Source: Pirellula sp.
GTDB taxonomy: Bacteria > Planctomycetota > Planctomycetia > Pirellulales > PNKZ01
Assembly (NCBI GenBank): GCA_013822735.1
Contig: PNKZ01000008.1
Span: 124,001-188,000, forward strand
Length of the DNA: 64,000 bases
Direction of reading: 5' to 3'
The notes under the pieces were generated by a model that searched no databases, was not told the origin of the DNA, and was given only the letters and a program-made list of their open reading frames with translations. Below, one piece after another: positions 18,662 through 27,288 of the stretch (positions are counted from its first letter, which is position 1; every line of letters starts with the position of its first letter). A program made the position numbers and the translations under genes.

Positions 18662-19438
18662 ATGAAACCCATCGACTTTTTACCGGAACGGTACCGTCAG
18701 GCCAAGAAGCGGCGTCACACGTCGTTCTTTCGCCTCGGCGTCACGCTGCTGTTCGTCGCCGCTTTCGCCGCAGCGGCCGGCGGGCTGCACTTCAAGCAAC
18801 TCGACGTCCGTCGGCAAAGCGAAAACATCAACAAGCAATACGCCGCGGCACAGTCGCAATCGGCGCTCTTGGCGAACAAGCAAGCAGAACTCGCGAAGCT
18901 CAACGTCTACGCCGCGCTGGTTACGCATTTGCGGCACCCCTGGCCGAAGTCGCGTCTGATCGATGAACTCGTGGCGCCGCTTCCGCCGGAAGTCGTGCTG
19001 GCGAAGGTCGAGATCACGGCCGTACCGCGCCCCATGATTGCGACCGGAGAGGCCGCCGCTGCGTCCACCGATTCGGCGGAAGCGAAGAAGCCGACCGTCG
19101 AGACCGATCTCGCGACCCTCCGGACGCAAGCGGAGCAGGAAGACATTCTCATCCATATTGAAGGGACGACGCACGACCAAACATCGCTGCATCTTTACTT
19201 GCAAGCGCTGTTGGCATCGCGACTGTTCGTCGCCGCCGAACTAACGGCCGTCGAAGCCGCCCCGACTAATGGCCCGGTCGAACAAGCAACTCCTGCCGTC
19301 CGACGCGATCGCTTTACGGCGGTCGTGAAAGTACGGCCGGCCTACGGACTGCCCGGCGGCCCGTCGCTCGACGCTCCGCCGGCGAAACCTGTTCATGCGG
19401 CCCTCTCGCTCGCGCCGCAAGGAGCAGCAGGTCCATGA
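18662..19438 (+). CDS. pilN: PilN-like inner-membrane protein
   Basis: A 258-residue protein that starts MKPIDFLPERYRQAKKRRH, the conserved cytoplasmic PilN tail that docks to PilM. One membrane helix follows at about residues 25-45. A periplasmic coiled-coil and a ferredoxin-like domain (LTHLRHPWPKSRLIDELVAP; ILIHIEGTTHDQTSLHLYLQ) complete it. The gene ends 4 bases inside pilO (ATGA overlap), which points to coupled translation of the PilN-PilO pair. Confidence 0.85.
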   Translation: MKPIDFLPERYRQAKKRRHTSFFRLGVTLLFVAAFAAAAGGLHFKQLDVRRQSENINKQYAAAQSQSALLANKQAELAKLNVYAALVTHLRHPWPKSRLIDELVAPLPPEVVLAKVEITAVPRPMIATGEAAAASTDSAEAKKPTVETDLATLRTQAEQEDILIHIEGTTHDQTSLHLYLQALLASRLFVAAELTAVEAAPTNGPVEQATPAVRRDRFTAVVKVRPAYGLPGGPSLDAPPAKPVHAALSLAPQGAAGP

Positions 19439-19983
19439 AAACCAACTTACTTGGCGGCGCTTGGGCCGCAATCGTGCCGCTGACCGCCGCGATCGGCGCC
19501 TATTTGTTCTTCGTCTTCTTTCCCGGCATGCGCGAGATTCGCGACCTGCGGGCCGACATCGCGCTGAAAGAAACGGCGGCGATGGCCGCGGCCACGATCC
19601 CGACGCGGCTGAAGAACCTTGATGCCGAAGCGATCGCGGCGCGCGAGTATCTAGCGAAGTTTCGCGCCGTGCCGGCCGACGCCGCAGCCATGAGTCGGCT
19701 CTTCGGAGAACTCTCGCAAGACGTCAAGCAATCGGGCGCGATAACCACCGCGTTTCGCCCCGAGGCCAAGATTAGTTTGGCGGAACTCGAACGAACGCCC
19801 GTCACCATCGGCTGCCGCGGTACGTTCGATCAAGTGCAAACATTGCTAGCATCCATCGAGGCGATGCCGCATCGCATCTGGATTGAGCATGCGAAGCTCG
19901 AAGGGGGACGTGAAACTGCGGAACTTATCGAGTGCGAGATAAGGCTGGCAATCTTTGCCGATAAATTTGAGATTTCCAATTAG
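19435..19983 (+). CDS. pilO: PilO-like inner-membrane protein
   Basis: A 182-residue protein with an N-terminal membrane helix (AAIVPLTAAIGAYLFFVFFP), a coiled-coil stretch with heptad-spaced hydrophobics and a C-terminal periplasmic domain (PVTIGCRGTFDQVQTLLASI). Size and layout fit PilO/GspM, which heterodimerises with PilN. The start overlaps the pilN stop by 4 bases. Confidence 0.8.
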   Translation: MKTNLLGGAWAAIVPLTAAIGAYLFFVFFPGMREIRDLRADIALKETAAMAAATIPTRLKNLDAEAIAAREYLAKFRAVPADAAAMSRLFGELSQDVKQSGAITTAFRPEAKISLAELERTPVTIGCRGTFDQVQTLLASIEAMPHRIWIEHAKLEGGRETAELIECEIRLAIFADKFEISN

Positions 19984-20062
19984 GTCGAGTCTACGAATTA
20001 CCGATACAGGAGGAGCCGGAATCGACGGGTCGCGAGTGACCTGACGATGCCGGCATGCAAGC

Positions 20063-20857
20063 GTGGCAAGTTTAGCGAAACAACTTCAACGAGACCTGCA
20101 GAAGAACCCCAAAAAAGCGGGCATGCTGCTGCTGCTTTGTGCGGTCTGTGCTTGGTTTTGGGGACCGCTGATCTTCCCGAACGACGAATCGAAAGTGAAG
20201 CCGGGCAAAGCAGGCGCTGCCTCACCTGTGGCGGCCGCGGCCGTGCCCGACGTGATGAAGCCTGTAGCCGCCGCACCTGCGATCGACTGGAAACTCCTGG
20301 CAGAACGATTGATTAGCGACTCTCACATGACCGGCGCCCCACCTCGCAAGCCCAAGCCGGGCGAGATGGCGCGTAACCCGTTCGCCGCGTCGGTTTCGGC
20401 TCCCGCCGATTCGACGGCTGAAGAACTGGAATTGCTGGCCGCGGAACTGGCGGCGGAAGAATTACGAGCGGAAGCAGCAGCGAAACAAATGAACGAGCAA
20501 GCAGCTGCGGGGGACGTGGCGGCTTGGCAAAACATGCCGCTGGAACTGTCGAGCACGCTGGTCGGCCCGCGGGGTCGCAAGGCCGTGATCAACGGTCGGG
20601 CATTCACCGCAGGCACGGCGATCGGAAAGTTGGGAACGTCGGAGATTCGCTTGGAAAGCGTAACGCCGCGCAGCGCCGTGCTGGTTTGGAACGGAACTCG
20701 TCGCGAGTTGCGCATTCCCAAGCCGGGAGAAATGCCGCCGGCGGAGACAAGCGCGGCCGCCGCGCGGGAAAGTTCGTCGGAACTCGAAAGTCTTGAGCAA
20801 GAATCAGAAGCAGTCGGTACCAATGGATTGGAACCCGCCGCCGCGAACGCGCTGTGA
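20063..20857 (+). CDS. PilP/GspC-like periplasmic linker protein
   Basis: A 264-residue protein with an N-terminal membrane helix (AGMLLLLCAVCAWFWGPLIF), an Ala/Pro-rich linker, a Glu/Ala-rich helical stretch at about 115-145 and a small beta domain at about 155-225 (LELSSTLVGPRGRKAVINGR ... GTRRELRIPKPGE). That final domain resembles the homology region of GspC and PilP, which links the inner platform to the secretin. The gene starts with GTG; the reading frame is closed just upstream, so no longer form is possible. It lies between pilO and the secretin gene. Confidence 0.72.
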   Translation: MASLAKQLQRDLQKNPKKAGMLLLLCAVCAWFWGPLIFPNDESKVKPGKAGAASPVAAAAVPDVMKPVAAAPAIDWKLLAERLISDSHMTGAPPRKPKPGEMARNPFAASVSAPADSTAEELELLAAELAAEELRAEAAAKQMNEQAAAGDVAAWQNMPLELSSTLVGPRGRKAVINGRAFTAGTAIGKLGTSEIRLESVTPRSAVLVWNGTRRELRIPKPGEMPPAETSAAAARESSSELESLEQESEAVGTNGLEPAAANAL

Positions 20858-20909
20858 AGCGCGAAGCTTCGCAGTCGGCTGAGCAACGTGCATTCGTCAG
20901 GGACGACGT

Positions 20910-23357
20910 ATGAAGATTCTCTTTCGCCTCGCTGGCTTAAGCTTGTGTGCGGCCCTCGGCATTCTGCTGGCCGTGCAACTCGCACGCCCGACGGCCGATG
21001 CAATTGCCGCCTCGGTGCAACCGAGCGGACCTTCGAACGAAGCGGAACTCCCTAAGCCCGCTCCGGTGGCGCATGTGCCGCGTTCGGCGAGCAACTACGA
21101 ACGGACGTTGCCGAAACCGAGTCCGATCCAGCCTCGTATCGCGGCGGATGGTTCACGCCCATCGCCGGCAGCGGCAGCCCGCGCCGGGTTCGAGCCGCTC
21201 TACGTGGCGCAAGCCCCGGCCTCCGGCGGCAATCTCGACGCTGCCGTCGAAGAAGCGCTCGGCAACATCTTGCGCAATCAAGGGGGGCTGCCGATCGCGC
21301 AACCCGGCAATTCGCAAACAGTGCCGGTCGATCTGATGATGAAGGTGCTCAGCCAAAACGAGCAGACCACGAAGGCGCTGCAGATGCTGCAAACGCAGAT
21401 GCAAGGGGCCAATGCCGGCTCGGCACAAGCGCCCACTGCGGGAGGTCCGGCACTCGCTCCCCCTGCGGCAGCTCCCGCGCTGAACAACCTCGTGCAGGCA
21501 CCGATCGTCCCCCAACCACCCGCCGCACAACCGCCGGCGTTGCAGGGACCGGCTCCCGCAAAGCTAGAAGCCGGCGAGATGCCTGCTCCGGAACTTGCAC
21601 CGTCGACCGCACCGGCTCCGGCCGCGGAGCTCGTCGACATGCCGGGCGCCGTCGCCTCGGAAGGAGACGGGCACTTGGCGATCAACGCCCGCGACGTCGA
21701 CGTGCGCGTGCTGCTCGAACAACTGGCGGAGCAAGCCGGTCTCAACATTTTGGCCGGCGCCAGCGTCACCGGCACGATCAGCCTCAATATGCAACATGTC
21801 GGCGTGGAAGAAGCGCTTGACGCGATTCTGAAAGCCACGGGATTCACGGCCCGTTACGACGGCGGCTTCGTCTACATCGGCACCACGGCCGACTTCGCGA
21901 CGATGGAACGGGCCCAAGACACGATCGGCACGCGGGTATATCGCCCGAACTACATCAGCGCCAAAGACCTTTCGCTGGTGCTGACGCCGCTGCTCACCCC
22001 GCAAACCGGCAAGATCAGCGTGACCAGTCCGGCCGGGCAGGGGATTGCCGTCGACAACACCGCGGCCGGAGGCGACAGCATGTCGCAACAGGATGCGGTC
22101 GTCGTTCAGGACTTCCACAGCGTGCTCACTCAGATCGACATGGTGATCAAAGATCTCGATCGCCGGCCGGCGCAGGTCTCGATCGAAGCCATGATCGTCA
22201 GCGTCATTCTGAACGACATGAACAGCTTCGGCGTCGACTTCCAAGTGTTGCGCGATAAGAACAACGTGCGCTTCGGCTGGGGGACCCCGCGGCAAGCGCC
22301 GCTCGGCGGCGGCGGCAACGTCGACCCGATCACGGGCGCCGCTATCGGCCAATTCCCCTTCGACACGGGAGGCCTGAAATTCGCGTTTCTCGACGATAGC
22401 CTCGGCGTGTTCATCAACGCTCTGGAAACCGTCGGCGACGCCAATGTCATCGCTTCCCCGAAACTCCTGTGTTTGAACAAGCAGAAGGCCGAAATCCTCA
22501 TCGGCCAGAAGCTCGGCTACATTAGCACCACGGTGACGCAGAACTTTTCGACACAGAACGTCGAGTTCCTGGACGTCGGCGCACAACTTCGGCTCCGTCC
22601 GTTTATCTCCAGCGACGGCATGATCCGCCTCGAGGTCCATCCGGAGCTTTCGGAAGGTCAGGTCGTGGTCAACGGCGGCTTCACGCTGCCGAACAAAACG
22701 CTGACGGAAGTTACCACGAACGTCATGTGCCCCGACGGTTGCACCGTGATTCTCGGCGGCCTGATGCGCGAGAACCTCCGCTCCAATAGCACGCAGGTTC
22801 CGCTGTTGGGAAGCTTGCCGGGCGTCGGTCCGCTGTTTCGCACGAAGACGGAAAACGTCGAGCGCACGGAAATCTTGATCTTGCTGACGCCGCGCATTGT
22901 GTACGACGCCGACAACGCCGCCGAAGGGGCTCTCTATCAAGCCGACGCCAAGAACATGGAAGCGGCCAAATTTCACCGCATGAGCCCGCTCGGCAAGGCG
23001 CATTTGGCACGCGATTACAACGACCGTGCCCGCGCTGCGGCCGCCCGAGGCAACCGCGTGCTCGCGCTTCGCAATGCTCGGTTGGCCGTGCATTACGATC
23101 CGCTCAATCGCGACGCGGTGCGAACGTTGCACGAACTCGGCTCGCAAGACGGGGCCCCGGTGGCGCAAGGCTTGGCCGTGGAGACGGTGATGGGCGAAGA
23201 CGGCCAACCGGTGCTCGACGGCGACTTGCCTCCGTGGATGCTCGACGAACTCGGGCGTGAAGCGCTGCCGCCGCAGCCCGATCATCCGCGCGAACTCGGC
23301 GTGCCGGGACGAAGTTTCGACGCCGCCCGCCCGGAGGTGTTCCGCCATGAGAAATAG
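20910..23357 (+). CDS. PilQ/GspD-type secretin
   Basis: An 815-residue outer-membrane channel. It has an N-terminal signal or anchor, a long Pro/Ala-rich linker, and an N-domain at about 255-330 (VRVLLEQLAEQAGLNILAGA ... YDGGFVYIG) of the STN/N0 type. A NolW-like segment follows (YRPNYISAKDLSLVLTPLLT), and the secretin core includes IASPKLLCLNKQKAEILIGQ and VPLLGSLPGVGPLFRT before TEILILLTPRIV. The C-terminal ~150 residues after the core include a TPR-like helical repeat (LARDYNDRARAAAARGNRVL) and a tail unusual for secretins, perhaps binding a pilotin or the TPR lipoprotein encoded next. Confidence 0.92.
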   Translation: MKILFRLAGLSLCAALGILLAVQLARPTADAIAASVQPSGPSNEAELPKPAPVAHVPRSASNYERTLPKPSPIQPRIAADGSRPSPAAAARAGFEPLYVAQAPASGGNLDAAVEEALGNILRNQGGLPIAQPGNSQTVPVDLMMKVLSQNEQTTKALQMLQTQMQGANAGSAQAPTAGGPALAPPAAAPALNNLVQAPIVPQPPAAQPPALQGPAPAKLEAGEMPAPELAPSTAPAPAAELVDMPGAVASEGDGHLAINARDVDVRVLLEQLAEQAGLNILAGASVTGTISLNMQHVGVEEALDAILKATGFTARYDGGFVYIGTTADFATMERAQDTIGTRVYRPNYISAKDLSLVLTPLLTPQTGKISVTSPAGQGIAVDNTAAGGDSMSQQDAVVVQDFHSVLTQIDMVIKDLDRRPAQVSIEAMIVSVILNDMNSFGVDFQVLRDKNNVRFGWGTPRQAPLGGGGNVDPITGAAIGQFPFDTGGLKFAFLDDSLGVFINALETVGDANVIASPKLLCLNKQKAEILIGQKLGYISTTVTQNFSTQNVEFLDVGAQLRLRPFISSDGMIRLEVHPELSEGQVVVNGGFTLPNKTLTEVTTNVMCPDGCTVILGGLMRENLRSNSTQVPLLGSLPGVGPLFRTKTENVERTEILILLTPRIVYDADNAAEGALYQADAKNMEAAKFHRMSPLGKAHLARDYNDRARAAAARGNRVLALRNARLAVHYDPLNRDAVRTLHELGSQDGAPVAQGLAVETVMGEDGQPVLDGDLPPWMLDELGREALPPQPDHPRELGVPGRSFDAARPEVFRHEK

Positions 23358-24981
23358 TCGAACCTGGGCACGGCGTTGGAGTTCCCTTGGTGCGCTGTCG
23401 CTGGCGCTCTGCGCCGGCTGCGCGCAGTGGAACACCGCGAAGCTGAAGATTCCCGAAATGCCGGGAGCGCCGAACATTCACCCGATGCGCAAGGATCGAG
23501 CCGAGCAAGCGGTCAAAGACTTCGACCGCCAACGCGACGACGCCCAATACCAGGCCGCAGCAACCTCTTGGCGACAAGGGGACTATGTCGCCTGCAACGA
23601 AGCGCTGGACAAAATCCTCACGCGCAATCCGAAGCATCGCAACTCGCTGCTGCTGTCGGCCGACGTCGACTTGGAAAACGATCGGCCGACCGAAGCGGTC
23701 GACACGTTGCGCAAGGCCGTGGAAGCGCATCCGCAGGATGCCGAAGTCGCCTACAAACTAGCGCTCGCACTCGAGGCCGATCACCAGCTCTCGGAATCGC
23801 TGCACTTCTTCCAAATTGCCTCGCAACTAGCGCCGACGGAAGCGAAGTACGCCGAGGCCTTTAAGTTTGCCAATGGCGCGGTGACCGAAGGCGCCATTCC
23901 GATCATTGCTGCAACGCCGGAAGCTACGGCTACTGACGACGCGCAGCCTGTCGTTCTTAACGAAACATCGACGACGCCGACGCCTTTTGCAACGACGGCG
24001 GCGAAGAGTGACGAAGCTTCCATCGTCGCCGCTTCGGGAGACGCCGGGTTCGCACAATTGCTCGCTTCGCGCTCCACCTCCGACGCGCCGGCTTTCCAAC
24101 GTGCGCTCAACAAGTTTCTCGCGAAGGAGCCGAGGCACATCGAGGCGGGAATCTTGCAGGCGGAAATCGATCTCGAAAACGGCAAAGATGCCGCGGCCCG
24201 CGATCGCATGGAACGGATGGTCATCCGCTATCCGGACGATGCACAGGTCCGCCGGGCCTGTGGATTGGTCTATCAAGCCATCGGAGCCGAAGAGCGCGCC
24301 GCAGAGTGCTTGGCACGGGCCGACGCGCTGGAGCGCGGCGAAATGCAAAGTACGGCGACGTCGGTGCCGACGTCTTACGATACGGAACTACAAGAAGTCG
24401 CGCCGGTCGCGAGTGAGGCGTCCGCAACCGTCGCCATTTCCGACGAGGAAGTTCTGACTGCCGCACCGGTCGTCCTCGAAGCCAATGAACTTTCGCTCGT
24501 CGAGAAAATCGAAACGGCTCCTCGAGAGGTGAAACAGGTGCTCACGGCCGAGCTTACTTCGCAGCAGTACTTCGAGCGTGGGGTCGCGGAGCTCAAACTG
24601 AACCAAGTGGATGCGGCCCGTGCAAGTTTCGACGCCGCATTTGCCGCCGATGGGGAGAATTCTCGGATTCGCTCCGACGCCGCGGTGCAAGCGCTACAAT
24701 CGGAACAACCGGAACTAGCTCGTTCGATTGCGCGCGATGGAGCACGCAAATTCCCTCAATCGGCGGGGCTTCATCGCCTTCACGGAATGGCGGCCTTGCG
24801 TCAGGGGTATAACCAAGAGGCTGAGGCGGCGTTGCGACAGTCGTTGTCTTTGGACAACTCGCAAGCTCTGACCTACTTTTTGCTGGGCTCCGTACTGGAC
24901 CGTCTCGGCAAAACCGATTCGGCCCAGTGGCATCTACGGCAAGCCGCGCAGCTCGACGGCCGCTACGCCGCCCGACGCTAA
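23347..24981 (+). CDS. TPR protein, probable lipoprotein
   Basis: A 544-residue protein whose start (MRNSRTWARR...LALCAGC-A) looks like an export signal with a weak lipobox (CAGC). TPR-like repeats occur at about residues 60-160 (YQAAATSWRQGDYVACNEAL, and PTEAVDTLRKAVEAHPQDAE) and again near 410-540. The middle is low in structure. GGAGGTG stands before the ATG at 23347, which overlaps the secretin stop by 11 bases, so the two are probably co-translated. TPR lipoproteins often act as pilotins or assembly factors for secretins (compare PilF/PilW), which is the likely role here by inference. Confidence 0.78.
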   Translation: MRNSRTWARRWSSLGALSLALCAGCAQWNTAKLKIPEMPGAPNIHPMRKDRAEQAVKDFDRQRDDAQYQAAATSWRQGDYVACNEALDKILTRNPKHRNSLLLSADVDLENDRPTEAVDTLRKAVEAHPQDAEVAYKLALALEADHQLSESLHFFQIASQLAPTEAKYAEAFKFANGAVTEGAIPIIAATPEATATDDAQPVVLNETSTTPTPFATTAAKSDEASIVAASGDAGFAQLLASRSTSDAPAFQRALNKFLAKEPRHIEAGILQAEIDLENGKDAAARDRMERMVIRYPDDAQVRRACGLVYQAIGAEERAAECLARADALERGEMQSTATSVPTSYDTELQEVAPVASEASATVAISDEEVLTAAPVVLEANELSLVEKIETAPREVKQVLTAELTSQQYFERGVAELKLNQVDAARASFDAAFAADGENSRIRSDAAVQALQSEQPELARSIARDGARKFPQSAGLHRLHGMAALRQGYNQEAEAALRQSLSLDNSQALTYFLLGSVLDRLGKTDSAQWHLRQAAQLDGRYAARR

Positions 24982-25067
24982 GCGACTTTGCGGAGCTCCG
25001 GCTACCGAACGACGCCCCTTAGGCGTCGAGGCGACGGTAGGCGAGGAACTTCGCATCGTTTGCGTCC

Positions 25068-26537
25068 ATGACCTTATTAAGGCAACTCACGCTCGGCTTC
25101 TTTTTGCTGGCGATCGGCGTCACGTGCGGCACCGGCTGGCTCGCACTGCGCGCCGCGGAGCAACACGGCGCCGTTACTTTTGCCGCGATCGTGGCCGGCA
25201 TCACGCTCGGAGCGGCGACTTGGCAGATGTTCGTCGTCGAGCGTGATCGTCGCGAACATCTCGCTGCCCGACGTTTTCTCGAACATCTTCTCCGATACGG
25301 GGAACCCGGCTGCGGAGCAGCGGTGAGCCTCGATACGCTGCCGGCCATCACCGCCGGATCCGTGTGGGAAGAACCGCTCAAAAAGACCTTCGACTACTTC
25401 TCGAGTTTCCAAGACCGGCGATTGATGCTGGAAAACGCTCGCGCGGCGGCCGACATCCGCCTGCAGCGGCTCACGTCGCAAGTCGAGTGGATGGAATCGG
25501 TGCTCTCGAACCTCGGCGATCCGGTCTTGGCGGTGAACGCGTACGACGAAATCATCCTCGCCAATCGCGACGCCGAATCGCTGCTTCGCCTGAGGCCGAT
25601 GGTGACCGACAAGCGGCGACTGCCGCCGATCGTCGGCTGCGAACGGCTTACTAACATGATTCACGAAGTTCGCCGTCGCACCTCCGCGACGCTGCGTCAC
25701 GAAGAACTCGAGCTCGAAGATGCAACCGGCCATAAACGCTGGTACCGCGCCTCGGCCGGCAAGCTTCCTTTGGCCAACGACGTGTCACAAGATTCCGGCG
25801 CCGTACTCGTGCTGCGTGATATCACTACCCAACGCTCGATGCAGAAGCAGCACGCCGAATTTGTTTCTTCGGCGAGCCATGAAATGAAAGCGCCGCTCGC
25901 CGGCATCAAGGCCTACGTCGAGCTCTTGGCCGACGGCGACGCCGCCGACGAAGCCGAACGGGAAGAATTCCTCGGGGTCATCAACGGTCAAGCCGATCGC
26001 CTCCAACGCCTCATCGACAACCTCCTCAACATCGCGCGGATCGAGGCCGGCGTGGTGAAGGTGAGCAAGCAGAGCCGCAGCATCAACGAAATCCTCGTGG
26101 AAGCCGCGCAAGTGGCCCAACCGGCGGCCGAAGCCAAGCACATTACGCTCGTGTCGGACTTGAGCCCGCTGTATCTCGGCGCGCTCGTCGACCGCGACAT
26201 GCTGCTGCAAGCGGCGATCAATCTCCTGTCGAACGCCGTGAAATACACCCCCGATGGCGGCCGCGTGACGCTTCGCAGCCGGCTGGCCGATCAAGAACTA
26301 TTGATCGAAGTGGAAGACACGGGGGTCGGCCTGAGCGAAGAAGACTGCCGCCTGATTTTCGAAAAGTTCTACCGCGTGGACAAAGACAAGAACATGGCCG
26401 CCGGCACCGGACTGGGGCTCGCTCTGGCCAAGCACATCGCCGAAGACGTGCACGGCGGCAAGCTTACCGTACGCAGCAAGCTCGGCGTCGGCAGCACCTT
26501 CTCGATCTCGATTCCCCACGTAGCTCGCACCAACTAA
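25068..26537 (+). CDS. membrane sensor histidine kinase (PhoR-like)
   Basis: A 489-residue kinase with two N-terminal membrane helices (about 5-27 and 36-57), a linker, a PAS-like domain at about 140-245 (VLSNLGDPVLAVNAYDEIIL) and a HisKA domain with the phospho-acceptor His271 in SASHEMKAPLAGIKAYVELL. The ATP-binding domain has N (AINLLSNAVKYTPDGG), G1 (VEDTGVGLSEED), F (FEKFYR) and G2 (GTGLGLALAKHIAEDVHGG) boxes. The periplasmic part is very short. It starts 86 bases after the TPR gene and is followed by a receiver protein, forming a sensory module inside the secretion locus. Confidence 0.9.
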   Translation: MTLLRQLTLGFFLLAIGVTCGTGWLALRAAEQHGAVTFAAIVAGITLGAATWQMFVVERDRREHLAARRFLEHLLRYGEPGCGAAVSLDTLPAITAGSVWEEPLKKTFDYFSSFQDRRLMLENARAAADIRLQRLTSQVEWMESVLSNLGDPVLAVNAYDEIILANRDAESLLRLRPMVTDKRRLPPIVGCERLTNMIHEVRRRTSATLRHEELELEDATGHKRWYRASAGKLPLANDVSQDSGAVLVLRDITTQRSMQKQHAEFVSSASHEMKAPLAGIKAYVELLADGDAADEAEREEFLGVINGQADRLQRLIDNLLNIARIEAGVVKVSKQSRSINEILVEAAQVAQPAAEAKHITLVSDLSPLYLGALVDRDMLLQAAINLLSNAVKYTPDGGRVTLRSRLADQELLIEVEDTGVGLSEEDCRLIFEKFYRVDKDKNMAAGTGLGLALAKHIAEDVHGGKLTVRSKLGVGSTFSISIPHVARTN

Positions 26538-26550
26538 CGCGACGACTCTG

Positions 26551-26928
26551 ATGAAGCACATCCTACTTTGCGACGACGACGTGACGATCCTCCGCGCCGT
26601 GGAAATCAAACTCACGCGCGCCGGCTACCGCGTCACCTGTTGCGGCGACGGGCAGGCCGCCTACGACTCGATTCAGCGCGAGTTGCCCGACATGATCATC
26701 TCCGATTGCCAAATGCCGCGACTCGGAGGGCTCGAACTGGTTCGCAAGCTGCGATCGGAGGAAGCCACGTGCCTCGTGCCGTTTCTCATGCTTACCGGCA
26801 AGGGCTTTGAGCTGCCGCTCGAAGACCTGCGCCGCGACTATGCCGTGCTCGACGTGATGGCCAAGCCGTTCAGTCCGCGCGAAATCCTGCACATCGTCGA
26901 AACCACTCTCACCGCGAGCGTGACATGA
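26551..26928 (+). CDS. single-domain response regulator
   Basis: A 125-residue stand-alone receiver domain. The acidic pocket is Asp8-Asp9-Asp10, the phospho-acceptor is Asp52 in MIISDCQMP, and the conserved Lys is in the MAKPFSP motif. There is no output domain, so it acts by protein contact, as CheY-like proteins do. It is 13 bases after the kinase gene and its stop overlaps the start of the STAS gene (ATGA). Confidence 0.9.
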   Translation: MKHILLCDDDVTILRAVEIKLTRAGYRVTCCGDGQAAYDSIQRELPDMIISDCQMPRLGGLELVRKLRSEEATCLVPFLMLTGKGFELPLEDLRRDYAVLDVMAKPFSPREILHIVETTLTASVT

Positions 26929-27251
26929 ACGTAACGACGGAAACCTTCGGCGACTGCATGGTAGTGCATGCTCCGCAAGACATGGGACGCGAGCAGGCCG
27001 ATCGGCTGGAGAACTTCCTCCACACGGTCGAGCGCATTCAAATCGTCCTCGATATCGACGACGTCGAGCAGATCGACAGCGCCGGTCTTACGGCGTTAGT
27101 CAATGCCCAAGAAAACCTACGCGCTCTCGGCGGCGACCTCAAGATTTCGACCGACAGCGCCGTGAATCGCAAGATCCTGGAGATTACCCGTCTCGACCAA
27201 CAGTTGGAAGTGTTTGACAGCGTCATCGACGCCGTAAAGAGCTTCCGCTAA
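26925..27251 (+). CDS. STAS-domain (anti-sigma factor antagonist-like) protein
   Basis: A 108-residue single STAS domain of the SpoIIAA/RsbV type, with the signature IDSAGLTALVNAQENLRALG around Ser52. Proteins of this family are regulated by Ser phosphorylation and release partners such as sigma or anti-sigma factors, but many act in other switches. No serine kinase or phosphatase is encoded nearby, so the partner is not evident. The 4-base overlap with the response regulator and the 37-base gap to gspE suggest it modulates the secretion ATPase or the kinase pathway; that is inference. Confidence 0.85.
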   Translation: MNVTTETFGDCMVVHAPQDMGREQADRLENFLHTVERIQIVLDIDDVEQIDSAGLTALVNAQENLRALGGDLKISTDSAVNRKILEITRLDQQLEVFDSVIDAVKSFR

Positions 27252-27288
27252 CGCGCCCGCGGCCCACAAGTCCTGACGAGTCACCAGC

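Noticed and set aside
21564-23477. 637-codon minus-strand frame
   Set aside because: It lies opposite the secretin gene, is rich in Arg, His and Val, and shows no domain. GC-rich third positions keep the antisense frame open.
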